DNA from: Lysobacterales bacterium
GTDB lineage: Bacteria; Pseudomonadota; Gammaproteobacteria; Xanthomonadales; SZUA-36
Assembly (NCBI GenBank): GCA_026193295.1
Contig: JAPHSB010000152.1
Coordinates: 1 to 25,810 of the forward strand
Direction: 5' to 3'
Length of the DNA: 25,810 nucleotides
The translations under genes were made by a program, and so were the position numbers. The notes under the pieces were generated by a model. That model did not search any database and was not told where the DNA came from. It worked only from the letters and a program-made list of their open reading frames with translations. Shown piece after piece: positions 13,823-22,019 of the stretch. The stretch's first letter is position 1; every line of letters starts with the position of its first letter.

Positions 13823-15298
13823 TCAGCCGGCCCGGTTGAGCAGAAACTGCGTCAGCAAGCCCACGGGCCGCCCGGTAGCGCCGTTGTCGCTGCCCCACTT
13901 CCAGGCGGAACCCGCGATGTCGAGATGCGCCCAGCGCAAATCTTCAGCGAATCGCGAGAGGAAACAGCCCGCTGTCAGCACGCCGGCTGGCATGCCGCCC
14001 ACGTTTTTCATGTCGGCGAACGGCGAGTCGAGCTGCGACTGGTATTCCTCCCACAGAGGCAGCCGCCAGGCGCGATCAACGATGGCATCGCCGGCGGAGG
14101 TCAACTCATCCGCCAGTTCATCGTCGTTGCTTATCAAACCCGTCGCGTGATGTCCCAGCGCGACCACGCAGGCGCCGGTGAGCGTCGCGACGTCGATCAC
14201 CACCTCGGGTTCGAACCTCTCGCTGTAGGTCAGCGCGTCACACAGGATCAGGCGTCCCTCGGCATCCGTGTTCAGCACTTCGATGGTCTTGCCGGACATG
14301 CTGGTCAGGACATCGCCGGGGCGATAGGCGTCGCCGTCCGGCATGTTTTCCACCGCGGCGACGATGCAGATGACGTTGATGCTCAGCTGCATCCGGGCGC
14401 AGGCGACGAAAGCGCCGATGACGCCGGCCGCCCCGCACATGTCGTATTTCATCTGCATCATGTTCTCGCCGGATTTCAGCGACAAGCCGCCAGAATCGAA
14501 GGTGACACCCTTGCCGATCAGGGCAACCGGCCGTTGGGCGGCATCGGCGCCGCTGTACCTGAGCACGATCAGCCGGGCGCGGTTGGCACTGCCGCGGGAA
14601 ACCCCCAGCAAGGCGTCCATCCCGAGCTCGGACATGTCGCTTTCTTCAAGGATTTCGAGTTCGACGTTGTCGTATTGGGAGGCAATAGCGGTGGCTTCCT
14701 GCGCCAGGTATGCGGGATTGCAGATGTTCGGCGGCAGATCGCCCAACATGCGCGCCTTCTCGAATCCCAGCGCCAGGGCCACGGCCTGGTCAAGCGCCGG
14801 TTGCAGCGGGACTCCGCCCTGGAAAGAAGCGGACTGCAGCGGGACCGGTGCGTCATCCTTGCGCGGCTTGGTGACCGTATACAGGTAATTGGCGCGGTGG
14901 ATGGCCAGCGCGGTCTGACGCAGGCGGCGACCCGCATCGCTGCCCGCGAACTCCATTTCGTGCAGGCACACGTGGCAACGGGTCAGCGGATGGTCGCGCA
15001 AAGCCTTGCCGGCAGCCAGGCAAGCGCGGTCGAGCCGCGGCAGGTTGAGTTTGTCCAGCTTGCCGAGGCCAACGGCGAGAACCCGCGAGGCGGCCAGGCC
15101 CGCGAGATTCTGCAGGAAATGTGTTTTGCCTATGCCGGTCTCGATATCCCCGCTTTGCAGCATGCGGGCTATGGCCCCGCCACTGGCTTCGTCGACCGCG
15201 CGGGCAGAGGATGTCAGCTCCGCCCCCTCGGCAAATCCAAGCACAAGGCAGTCGTTGTCTATGCTTTCGGGCGCGCGGTCGTCAAGGCTCAACTTCAT
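13823..15298 (-). CDS. pepA: cytosol (leucyl) aminopeptidase PepA
   Basis: The 491-residue M17 metallopeptidase removes N-terminal residues using two metal ions. The signature NTDAEGRL is at about 343-350. GKGVTFDSGGLSLKS carries the metal/active-site Lys and Asp, MKYDMCGAAGV follows, and the C-terminal domain includes ADMKNVGG and DIAGSAW. In E. coli PepA is also a DNA-binding protein in Xer recombination at cer and in carAB control; whether that holds here is unknown. I chose the ATG at 15298 because AGGA lies nine bases upstream and the start then fits the family; an ATG 27 bases upstream is less likely. A TAGAAT box on the minus strand (15373-15368) may be its -10. Confidence 0.95.
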   Translation of the reverse strand: MKLSLDDRAPESIDNDCLVLGFAEGAELTSSARAVDEASGGAIARMLQSGDIETGIGKTHFLQNLAGLAASRVLAVGLGKLDKLNLPRLDRACLAAGKALRDHPLTRCHVCLHEMEFAGSDAGRRLRQTALAIHRANYLYTVTKPRKDDAPVPLQSASFQGGVPLQPALDQAVALALGFEKARMLGDLPPNICNPAYLAQEATAIASQYDNVELEILEESDMSELGMDALLGVSRGSANRARLIVLRYSGADAAQRPVALIGKGVTFDSGGLSLKSGENMMQMKYDMCGAAGVIGAFVACARMQLSINVICIVAAVENMPDGDAYRPGDVLTSMSGKTIEVLNTDAEGRLILCDALTYSERFEPEVVIDVATLTGACVVALGHHATGLISNDDELADELTSAGDAIVDRAWRLPLWEEYQSQLDSPFADMKNVGGMPAGVLTAGCFLSRFAEDLRWAHLDIAGSAWKWGSDNGATGRPVGLLTQFLLNRAG

Positions 15299-15422
15299 GC
15301 TTATGGTTCCTGTTTGTTGTTTCACGCCGCGATGGCGGCGGCGTGGGTTTTCCGGGACAAGCCCGTCATTCTACAAGAAAACACTGATAAACTGGGCGCC
15401 TTGCCAGCGTATCGATATCGCG

Positions 15423-15433
15423 AGGTCGACCTG
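15423..15433 (+). promoter_or_regulatory. Shine-Dalgarno and CTG codon proposed as the lptF start
   Basis: GAGG (15422-15425) is followed after five bases by CTG at 15431, which opens the conserved LptF N-terminus (xTILQKYFFREW). In-frame alternatives are TTG at 15401 and ATG at 15332. Neither has a better ribosome site, and both add residues not typical of LptF. The 15332 start would also read through the likely promoter region of pepA and lptF. Confidence 0.4.
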
Positions 15434-16504
15434 ACTATCCTGCAGAAATATTTTTTTCGTGAATGGCTGTGGACCTTCCTCGCGACCGCGGTCGTGCTGC
15501 TGCTCGTGATGATCGGCGTCTCGCTGGGCGAATTGCTCCGTGATATCGCTGGTGGGCGCGTCCCCGCCGGCCTGCTCGGCACCCTCATTTTGCTGAAAAT
15601 GCCCTATGTGCTGGGCACGATATTGCCCCTGAGCGCCTTCATCGCCGTGATCTGGGGCCTGGGCAGAATGTACCGCGACCAGGAGATGGCCGTGATGCGG
15701 GCCAGTGGGTTCACCTGGCCCTTGCTGTTGCGGCCCCTCTACAACCTGTTGCTGCCGGTGTCCGCGCTATTGCTCCTCGGCAGCTTGTGGCTATCGCCGC
15801 TGGCCGCCTCAATAACCCAGCAGAAGCTCGAGGAAGCATTCCGCAATGCAGCCGAATGGGGTCTGCAGGCCGGCAAGTTCCATGTGTTGCAGGGGGGGGA
15901 CCTGATCCTGTACGTCGAATCGGTGAAGAAAGACGGTCGCACGCTGGAGCACGTGTTCATCCAGAAGCGGCAAGGAGAGCGGGAGCAGGTCTGGGCTGCG
16001 GAGCGCGGTTATTACTGGCTGGAGCCGGAGACGGGCAACCGCTTTCTGACCCTTGAAAACGGGCGGATTACGGAAGGTGGTGCGGGCTCGCTGGACTTCG
16101 GCATCATGCGGTTTTCGCGTAACGACCTCAAGTTGCCGGAAACAGAGGAACGAGCCAGGACAGACGCTCTCGAGGCACGACCGACTTCAATCCTCCTGTT
16201 TTCAGATGACCCGCAGGAAGCGACCGAGATCCAGTGGCGCCTGACCCCCGCGCTCGCCGTGCTGGTGCTCGGCCTGCTGGCCATTCCGCTGGCGCACTCG
16301 GCGCCGCGCGAAGGGCGTGGCGGGCGCGCCGTGCTCGGCATTCTGGCCTACATTATCTATGCGAACGGTCTTTACATGTGCCGCAACTGGATGGCTGAGG
16401 GCGGGTTCCCCACCATTCCGGGTTTGTGGTGGATCCATGGTCTGGTCCTGCTGGTCGCCCTGTTCTGGATGCAGCGGCAGGGCCGCATGGTAGGCAAGGG
16501 TTGA
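15431..16504 (+). CDS. lptF: LPS export ABC transporter permease LptF
   Basis: With the start at 15431 the protein is 357 residues, close to E. coli LptF (366). It has two transmembrane segments, then LLKMPYVLGTILPLSAFIAVIWGLGRMYRDQEMAVMRASG, the conserved LptF/LptG region with the coupling helix that contacts LptB. A periplasmic jellyroll-like domain follows (about residues 120-260: FHVLQGGDLILYVESV, VFIQKRQGE, RFLTLENGRITEG), then three further membrane segments. With LptG and LptB it extracts LPS from the inner membrane and passes it to LptC. It lies three bases before lptG. An 8-G run at about 15892-15899 is a possible slippage site. The start codon is uncertain. Confidence 0.9.
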   Translation: MTILQKYFFREWLWTFLATAVVLLLVMIGVSLGELLRDIAGGRVPAGLLGTLILLKMPYVLGTILPLSAFIAVIWGLGRMYRDQEMAVMRASGFTWPLLLRPLYNLLLPVSALLLLGSLWLSPLAASITQQKLEEAFRNAAEWGLQAGKFHVLQGGDLILYVESVKKDGRTLEHVFIQKRQGEREQVWAAERGYYWLEPETGNRFLTLENGRITEGGAGSLDFGIMRFSRNDLKLPETEERARTDALEARPTSILLFSDDPQEATEIQWRLTPALAVLVLGLLAIPLAHSAPREGRGGRAVLGILAYIIYANGLYMCRNWMAEGGFPTIPGLWWIHGLVLLVALFWMQRQGRMVGKG

Positions 16505-16507
16505 TCC

Positions 16508-17593
16508 GTGATTAAAGTGGTCGACAGATACATTGGGCGGGCCGCGATTCTGGGCATATTGCTGGTCTGGTCCGGCCTGACCCTGCTGTATCCCATGTTC
16601 AGCCTGCTCGGTGAACTGGGTTCGCTGCAGAACGATTACGGAGCGGGCGATGCGCTCTGGTTCATTGCGTTGACCATGCCGCGCACCGCCTACCGGGTGT
16701 TTCCAATTTCCGCCTTACTCGGAGCCCTGGTTGGCGTGGGGGCCCTGGCTGCTTCCAATGAATTGGTGGCGTTTCGTACTTCGGGCGTTTCGCGCATGCG
16801 ACTCGCGCTCGCGGCGCTCGCGGGAACGCTGTTGCTGACGGTTCCGGTAATGATCATGGGCGAATGGCTGGCGCCGAAGCTGGAGCAGCAGGCACGGGCC
16901 TTCCGACTCAGCGAAATGGTCGGTCAGGCGATCATCGGCGGGCCGCGCGGCGTGTGGATGCGCGACGGTCCGGACATCGTCAACATCCAGCGCCCGCTGC
17001 TTCATGCCGATCGGGGTCAACAGACGGTGGAGTTCAAGAACGTGGTCCTGTACCGCTTTTCGGGAGACGTGGATCTGGTCTCCGTAACACGGGCCGAGAA
17101 CGCGGTACACGACGGCAGCAACTGGACCCTGGATAACGTCGTACGCGTTGATTTTTCCACGGATGGGGCGTCGATGACCCGGTTCGATCAACAGCAATGG
17201 GCGACGCAGGTGAAACCCGAGTTGCTCGACTCCGCCGTGACCCGTCCGGCCCTGCTGTCGATGGAGGCTTTGAGGGAGTACATCAAATTCCTCGGCGAGA
17301 ACGGCCTGGATGACCGGGTGTACCAGGATGCCTTCTGGGAGCGCGCCACGTTCCCGTTCTCGGTGATTGCGCTGGTGCTGGCCGGCATGCCTTTCCTGTT
17401 CGGCCAGGCGCGGTCGCAAAACCTGGGCGTTCGCCTGTTTTCCGGGATGATCGTGGGCGGTACGTACATGATTGTCAGCCGCGCGGTCCAGAATCTCGCC
17501 AGCGTATATGAATTCCCATCGATACTCGGCTGGTCGCTGCCCATCGTCCTCCTGGCCACGGTCGCCGTGCTGGTGCTGCGGCGTTCCGTGTAA
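16508..17593 (+). CDS. lptG: LPS export ABC transporter permease LptG
   Basis: The 361-residue partner of LptF starts at GTG. It has the same architecture: N-terminal amphipathic helix (IKVVDRYIGRAAILGILLVW), membrane segments, the coupling region (PRTAYRVFPISALLGALVGVGALAASNELVAFRTSGVS), a periplasmic domain (GVWMRDGPDIVNIQ, FKNVVLYRFSGDVDLVSVTRAENAV) and three C-terminal membrane segments. The charged residues after the first helix and the periplasmic beta domain are typical. The lptF-lptG pair is usually enough for a functional complex with LptB encoded elsewhere. A TAA stop is followed at once by a long hairpin shared with the converging RDD gene. Confidence 0.95.
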   Translation: MIKVVDRYIGRAAILGILLVWSGLTLLYPMFSLLGELGSLQNDYGAGDALWFIALTMPRTAYRVFPISALLGALVGVGALAASNELVAFRTSGVSRMRLALAALAGTLLLTVPVMIMGEWLAPKLEQQARAFRLSEMVGQAIIGGPRGVWMRDGPDIVNIQRPLLHADRGQQTVEFKNVVLYRFSGDVDLVSVTRAENAVHDGSNWTLDNVVRVDFSTDGASMTRFDQQQWATQVKPELLDSAVTRPALLSMEALREYIKFLGENGLDDRVYQDAFWERATFPFSVIALVLAGMPFLFGQARSQNLGVRLFSGMIVGGTYMIVSRAVQNLASVYEFPSILGWSLPIVLLATVAVLVLRRSV

Positions 17594-17594
17594 G

Positions 17595-17660
17595 CTGTCG
17601 TTGCAAGGGCCTGTGAACAGCGCGTGGACACGTGCTGTTCACAGGCCCTTGCAGCGATAG
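17595..17660. terminator. long hairpin at the lptG/RDD junction (likely bidirectional terminator)
   Basis: A 20-base perfect core (17602-17621 with 17634-17653) extends to 27-base arms (17595-17621, 17634-17660) if two G-T wobbles are allowed. The loop folds again as CGTG-ga-CACG (17623-17632), so almost all 66 bases can pair. It begins two bases after the lptG stop, and its right arm contains the stop codon and last codons of the RDD gene. There is no clear T-run. Confidence 0.6.
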
Positions 17661-18097
17661 AGACGGGTGCCGCTCAATCGGTCATGCCAGCAGCGCTTTT
17701 GGGGATCAAGCAGGGACCACAGAAAGCCGGCGCCGGCGGCCGCGGCTGACATCAGCGACAACAGGAACCGAGCCAGGCACCTGCCCCAACCCGGGTGGCG
17801 GCCCTGCGCATCACAGATCCTGACGCGCCATGCCCGCATCCCGAGCGTCATCCCCCCGTTGTGCCAGCACCAGCCGAGATAGGCGAACCACACGGTGACG
17901 AGGTACAGCGCGTAATACGGGTCGTGCAGTACGTTGAGTTCGCGGAATCCGGCGACCATGATCGCGCCGGTCGCCGCCATCAGCAGCGCGATCACGGCGA
18001 CCGCATCGTACGACATGACCAGCAGCCGGCGCCAAAGGGTGCAGGGTTGCCCTGTATCGTCCTGAACCTCGCCGGCTGAATTCCGCGCGCTGCGCAA
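17639..18097 (-). CDS. RDD-family membrane protein
   Basis: The product has the RDD motif in a membrane helix (WRRLLVMSYDAVAVIALL), a second hydrophobic segment (YALYLVTVWFAYLGWCWHNGGMTLGMRAWRVRI) with the typical GMTLGMRAWRVR loop, and a C-terminal RFLLSLMS...DPQKRCWHDRLSGT segment. RDD proteins are small multi-pass proteins; some act in cation homeostasis, but most are uncharacterised. I prefer a TTG start at 18097 (152 residues) because AGGGA lies eight bases upstream and GATAAT precedes it; an ATG at 18160 (173 residues) is the alternative. The last codons lie in the hairpin shared with lptG. It is next to but divergent from the Ton operon. Confidence 0.85.
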   Translation of the reverse strand: MRSARNSAGEVQDDTGQPCTLWRRLLVMSYDAVAVIALLMAATGAIMVAGFRELNVLHDPYYALYLVTVWFAYLGWCWHNGGMTLGMRAWRVRICDAQGRHPGWGRCLARFLLSLMSAAAAGAGFLWSLLDPQKRCWHDRLSGTRLYRCKGL

Positions 18098-18301
18098 TGG
18101 TCTTTTCCCTGTTGCCTGGGCCTGAATTATCGCCGAAATTCTCCAGTCCCGGGGGGGCATTTGTGCAACATTCCGGACGCGTGTGGCATCTGACCTTTCG
18201 CTTCGGTTATTCTGATGCGTCCGAGCGGAGCACGAATCCCCCGATACAGACCCGGGTTCCGGGCTCCGAGCCCTTGTCGAATGCGCACTGAGGAACAGGT
18301 G

Positions 18302-19075
18302 ATGCCTAACCCATTCATCTTCAAAGCCCTGCTGCTGTCAGGCGTCATGGCAGTTCAACTGTCCTGTGTCGCGGTGCAGGCCCAGAACCTGGATTCCACC
18401 GTGCTGGCGGAAGTGCAGATCAACCGCAATTCCGAGAAATCGCAGCAGCGTGTCTCGACCCTTGCGCAGCAGACCCAGGACTTGCTCTACGAGTACCGGG
18501 CCGTGGTTCGCGAGACGGAGGCCCTGATAACCTACAACGATAACCTCGAGCGGGTCGTAGCCGATCAACGCGAGGAGATCGAGTCCATCAACCGGCAGCT
18601 CGAGGGGCTGGAAGAAACCAATCGCGGCGTTGTGCCGCTGATGATTGAGATGATCGACGTGCTGGAGCGGATTGTCGAGGCCGACATCCCGTTCCGGATC
18701 GAAGAGCGGCGTGCCCGGGTGGTGCGTTTGCGGGACATGATGGACCAGGCCGAGGTCACCGCGTCGGAAAAGTACCGGCGCGTGATGGAGGCCTATCAGG
18801 GCGAGTTGGAATTCGGCCGCACCACCGAGGCCTACTCGGACACGCTTTCCACGACGGGCCAGACTGTCGATTTCCTGCGGGTTGGCCGCACCCTGCTGGT
18901 ATACCAAAGCAGTGACGGCTCCATCACCGGATGGTTCAATCCGGTAAGCCGTGCGTTCGAGGGACTGCCCGATCGCTATCGTCTGGAAGTGCGGGACGGT
19001 CTTGCGATCGCCCGTAACGAAAAGGCGCCGGACCTCGTGATGCTTCCCGTGCCCGGCCCGGAGGTGGTGCAATGA
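18302..19075 (+). CDS. DUF3450 periplasmic coiled-coil protein of a Ton system
   Basis: The 257-residue protein starts at ATG 18302 (AGGAACAGGTG just upstream) with a signal peptide (FIFKALLLSGVMAVQLSCVAVQAQ). A long coiled-coil-like region, about residues 30-115, follows (INRNSEKSQQRVSTLAQQTQDLLYEYRAVVRETEALI and VADQREEIESINRQLEGLEE). The C-terminus is globular (GRTTEAYSDTL, VDFLRVGRTLLVYQSSDG, WFNP). DUF3450 genes regularly open TonB2-type operons in Gammaproteobacteria, for example the Vibrio ttpC-exbB2-exbD2-tonB2 cluster, but I know of no settled function. It overlaps the TtpC-like gene by four bases. The 200 bases upstream show no strong promoter or operator. Confidence 0.85.
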   Translation: MPNPFIFKALLLSGVMAVQLSCVAVQAQNLDSTVLAEVQINRNSEKSQQRVSTLAQQTQDLLYEYRAVVRETEALITYNDNLERVVADQREEIESINRQLEGLEETNRGVVPLMIEMIDVLERIVEADIPFRIEERRARVVRLRDMMDQAEVTASEKYRRVMEAYQGELEFGRTTEAYSDTLSTTGQTVDFLRVGRTLLVYQSSDGSITGWFNPVSRAFEGLPDRYRLEVRDGLAIARNEKAPDLVMLPVPGPEVVQ

Positions 19076-20418
19076 GCCGGTTTGCCCTGATGCTGGCGGC
19101 AGTGCTCCTGTCCATCGCGCCCACGGCAGGCGCGCAGAACCTCGAAGAGCTGGCGCGCATGGTCCGCGAGGCGGCTGGCAGCGAGGCCAAGATAAACCAG
19201 GAGCGTGAGGCGCGCTTCGTCCGCGAGCGCGACCAGCAGCGCGCACTGCTGGCCCAGGCCCGCCAGCAATTGGCTGCGGAAAATACCCGCAGTGACCGCT
19301 TGAAAGGTGAGTACGATCAGCACGAGAGGGCCCTGGCCGAGCTGGAAACCACGCTGGCCGAACGCATGGGTAACCTCGGCGAATTGTTCGGCGTGGTGCG
19401 CCAGTCGTCCGGCGACGTGCAGGCCGCGCTGGATGACTCGATGGTCACCGCGCAATTGCCGGGCCGGACTGCATTCCTTTCCGAGTTGGCACAGCGCCGC
19501 GAGCTGCCCACGGTCCCGGAGTTGCGTCAGCTCTGGTCGGCGATGGTCACGGAGATCGCCGAATCCGGCAAGGTGGTCAAGTTCACGGTACCGGTGGAAC
19601 GCACCAGCGGAGCGACGGAGCAACTCGAAGTCGTTCGCGTGGGCGTCTTCAATGCGGTCTCGGACGGTTTCTTTCTGGACTGGGACATCAGCAAGAGTCG
19701 TGACAACTTTATCGAACTGGCGCGCCAGCCTGCGTCTCGGTTTGCCGGCATGGCCGAGGAGCTGCAGGACGCGCCGGCCGGCAAGGTGGTGCCGATGGCG
19801 GTGGATTTCACCAGGGGGCAGATTCTCCGCGCAGTGGTGCAGACCAAGACGCCACTCGAGCGGGTGCGCGAGGACGGTGGCCCGGTGGGCTACGTGATCA
19901 TTGCCGTCGGGATGCTGGGCCTGGCGCTGTGCCTGTGGAAGTTCGTATCGCTTTACACGACCGGAAGCAGAATCCGCAGCCAGATCAAGAGCGATACAGC
20001 CAAGCAGTCCAATCCGCTGGGGCGTGTGCTGGCCATCTACGCGGATAACCCGGAAACCGATATCGAGACCCTGGAGCTCAAACTGGATGAAGCCATTCTC
20101 CGGGAGACGGCACCGATCGAGACGGGGCTCAGTTTCATTCGGGTGCTCTACGTGGTGGCGCCCCTGCTTGGACTGCTGGGCACCGTCGTGGGCATGATCG
20201 CCACGTTCCAGATGATCACGCTTTTTGGCACCGGGGACCCACGCATGATGGCCGGCGGCATCTCCACCGCGCTCGTGACCACGGTGCTGGGACTGGTGGT
20301 CGCCATTCCGCTGACCTTGTTGCACAGTTTTCTGCAGGGCCAGGCAAAGGGCTTGATCCAAGTGCTCGAGGAGCAGGCTGCCGGCATCATCGCGCGCATC
20401 GCGGAGCAGCGTGAATGA
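19072..20418 (+). CDS. TtpC-like ExbB/TolQ protein with periplasmic domain
   Basis: The 448-residue protein has a signal peptide (MSRFALMLAAVLLSIAPTAGA), a periplasmic coiled coil (about 25-105) and a further periplasmic domain to about 265. A membrane helix (VGYVIIAVGMLGLALCLWKFVSLY, about 270-293) follows, then a MotA/TolQ/ExbB proton-channel domain at the C-terminus (VLYVVAPLLGLLGTVVGMIATF, then GISTALVTTVLGLVVAIPLTLLHSF). This fusion matches TtpC, which the TonB2 system of Vibrio needs besides ExbB2 and ExbD2 (established knowledge). It overlaps the DUF3450 gene and exbB by four bases each, so translation is coupled. Confidence 0.88.
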   Translation: MSRFALMLAAVLLSIAPTAGAQNLEELARMVREAAGSEAKINQEREARFVRERDQQRALLAQARQQLAAENTRSDRLKGEYDQHERALAELETTLAERMGNLGELFGVVRQSSGDVQAALDDSMVTAQLPGRTAFLSELAQRRELPTVPELRQLWSAMVTEIAESGKVVKFTVPVERTSGATEQLEVVRVGVFNAVSDGFFLDWDISKSRDNFIELARQPASRFAGMAEELQDAPAGKVVPMAVDFTRGQILRAVVQTKTPLERVREDGGPVGYVIIAVGMLGLALCLWKFVSLYTTGSRIRSQIKSDTAKQSNPLGRVLAIYADNPETDIETLELKLDEAILRETAPIETGLSFIRVLYVVAPLLGLLGTVVGMIATFQMITLFGTGDPRMMAGGISTALVTTVLGLVVAIPLTLLHSFLQGQAKGLIQVLEEQAAGIIARIAEQRE

Positions 20419-20939
20419 TCTGGTTTTACGAAGCGACCAGTGCGATCCGGAATTTCATGGAGCTCGGTGGCGACGTTCTGTGGGCCATCATGTTGGTGCT
20501 GTTTCTGATGTGGACCTTCATCCTGGAGCGGTTGTGGTACTTCTACCGGGTCCACCCGGACAGGCGGCGTGCGGTCGTACAGACCTGGGAGGCGCGCCGC
20601 GATACGACCTCCTGGTATGCGAAGCGTATAAGGGACGGCCTGGTCTCGGAGGTGTCACTCGAGCTGAAGCAGAATATCGGCCTGATCAAGGCGCTCATTG
20701 CGATCTGTCCGCTGCTTGGACTGCTGGGCACGGTGACGGGCATGATCACGGTGTTCGACGTGATGACTTACAGCGGCGGCGGTAACGCGCGGGCGATGGC
20801 CGGCGGCGTTTCCATGGCCACGGTGCCGACCATGGCCGGCATGGTGGCGGCGCTGTCCGGTGTGTACTTTGGGACCTGGCTGGAACACAAGGCGCAGGTT
20901 GAAACCGAGACGCTGGAAGACCTGTTGCAACATCACTGA
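20415..20939 (+). CDS. exbB: ExbB-type proton-channel subunit
   Basis: The 174-residue protein has the three-helix ExbB pattern: helix 1 near 18-40 (GGDVLWAIMLVLFLMWTFILERL), then a cytoplasmic basic region. Helix 2 is LLGLLGTVTGMITVF and helix 3 TVPTMAGMVAALSGVYFGTWLE, the MotA/TolQ/ExbB domain. It is shorter than E. coli ExbB (244), as is usual for the ExbB2 type. With ExbD it conducts protons and drives TonB. It overlaps the TtpC-like gene (ATGA) and precedes exbD by 21 bases. Confidence 0.9.
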   Translation: MIWFYEATSAIRNFMELGGDVLWAIMLVLFLMWTFILERLWYFYRVHPDRRRAVVQTWEARRDTTSWYAKRIRDGLVSEVSLELKQNIGLIKALIAICPLLGLLGTVTGMITVFDVMTYSGGGNARAMAGGVSMATVPTMAGMVAALSGVYFGTWLEHKAQVETETLEDLLQHH

Positions 20940-20960
20940 GCGGGCTGACCGGGAGGAACC

Positions 20961-21365
20961 GTGGCCAGACGGCATGCACACATCGAAGACGCCGAGATCA
21001 ATATCACCCCGATGCTCGACATCGTTTTTATCATGTTGATTTTCTTCATCGTGACGACGTCCTTTACCAAGGAAACCGGCGCCGCGATTGTCAAGCCCGA
21101 AGCCGAGCAGGCCATTGCGCTGCGGAATGGCACCATACTCATTGGCATCCGGCCCAACAACGACATTTGGATGGCCAAGCGGCAGATCGAGCTGCGGGAG
21201 GTCCGCCAGATGGTGGAGCGCGCGAAGTCGGAGAACCCCGAAGGCAGCGTGGTGATCGTAGCTGACAAGGGGTCGAGGATCGGCATGGTGACGCAGGTGA
21301 TGGACCAGGTGCGGTTGGCCGGCGTGCAAGGCGTCGCGATTTCCGCGGAACGGCCTGGAGACTGA
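20961..21365 (+). CDS. exbD: ExbD-type TonB-complex subunit
   Basis: The 134-residue protein has a short cytoplasmic end, one membrane helix with the essential aspartate (NITPMLDIVFIMLIFFIVTTSF) and a periplasmic domain (VREVRQMVERAKSENPEGSVVIVADKGSRIGMVTQVMDQVRLAGVQGVAI) typical of ExbD/TolR. It starts at GTG with GGGAGGAA just upstream. The Asp is the proton-binding residue in the family. The stop TGA overlaps the tonB ATG by one base. Confidence 0.92.
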   Translation: MARRHAHIEDAEINITPMLDIVFIMLIFFIVTTSFTKETGAAIVKPEAEQAIALRNGTILIGIRPNNDIWMAKRQIELREVRQMVERAKSENPEGSVVIVADKGSRIGMVTQVMDQVRLAGVQGVAISAERPGD

Positions 21366-22015
21366 TGCACGCTTTGCGCTATTTGCGGGTACCCCTGGCA
21401 GCCCTGGCGGCCGCTGCCGTGACGTTTGGCCTGTTCCTGTTCATGTACCAGCTGATCTCTTCGGGTGGAGACCGGCGTGCCGAGCTGGACGCGATTGCGG
21501 GGATTCACTTCGGCAAGGTGGAAATCCCGGATGAGATCATGACCCGGAGCCGACGGAAACCTCCCAAGCCGCCGCCACCAAAGGATCCGCCGCCGCCCCC
21601 GAAAATGAAGGTCCAGCAGATGGATCAACAGGTCCAGAACCTGCCGCAGATGGACTTGCCTGACCTGGATGTGCCGCTGGTCGGAGGCGAGGGCATGTTC
21701 ATCGGTAATTTTCAGCAGGTAGACCAGAACGCCGAAGGCGATATCATACCGGTCGTAGTCATACGGCCCATGTACCCGCGTGATGCGGCGTTAGCGGGCA
21801 TCGAAGGCTGGGTCAGGGTGGAATTCACGATCACCGAGTCCGGCACGGTCAAGGACCCAAGGATCATCGACGCGCAGCCGCCAAGGGTCTTCAATCGGGA
21901 AGCGATCCGCGCCATTCTCAAGTGGAAATTCAAGCCTCGTGTGGTCGAGGGGGTAGCCGTGGAACGTCGCGCCACCCAGGTCATCGATTTCAATCTCGAC
22001 GAAGCGGGGATGTGA
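21365..22015 (+). CDS. tonB: TonB protein (TonB2 type)
   Basis: The 216-residue protein has an N-terminal membrane anchor (VPLAALAAAAVTFGLFLFMYQLI), a short proline/lysine-rich spacer (RKPPKPPPPKDPPPPPK, about residues 64-80), a linker and a TonB C-terminal domain (about 120-210; YPRDAALAGIEGWVRVEFTITESG, FNREAIRAILKWKFKP). The C-domain contacts the TonB box of outer-membrane receptors. The anchor lacks the Ser-His motif of E. coli TonB (S16/H20), as in TonB2 proteins (established knowledge). The only histidine near the N-terminus is residue 2. The spacer is short, so reach across the periplasm is limited. No TonB-dependent receptor gene is in the window. Confidence 0.92.
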   Translation: MHALRYLRVPLAALAAAAVTFGLFLFMYQLISSGGDRRAELDAIAGIHFGKVEIPDEIMTRSRRKPPKPPPPKDPPPPPKMKVQQMDQQVQNLPQMDLPDLDVPLVGGEGMFIGNFQQVDQNAEGDIIPVVVIRPMYPRDAALAGIEGWVRVEFTITESGTVKDPRIIDAQPPRVFNREAIRAILKWKFKPRVVEGVAVERRATQVIDFNLDEAGM

Positions 22016-22019
22016 CACG

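Noticed and set aside
13730..15331. A very long open frame continuing upstream of lptF, opposite pepA and holC
   Set aside because: Its first 534 codons are the complement of pepA and holC, which have clear family motifs. The frame stays open only because of high-GC codon use on the other strand.
15892..15899. A frameshift at the 8-G run in lptF
   Set aside because: The frame continues through the run into the conserved C-terminal membrane segments of LptF, so the sequence as given is intact.
18240..18290. A terminator or riboswitch before the Ton operon (CCCGG-gtt-CCGGG and GGGCTCcGAGCCC)
   Set aside because: The two small stems overlap and exclude each other, there is no T-run, and GC-rich sequence easily makes such short stems by chance. 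No Fur-like site is visible either.
18976..20361. A 461-codon open frame opposite the TtpC-like gene
   Set aside because: The plus-strand gene has a signal peptide, membrane helix and ExbB domain and is coupled to both neighbours; the minus-strand frame shows only shadow composition.
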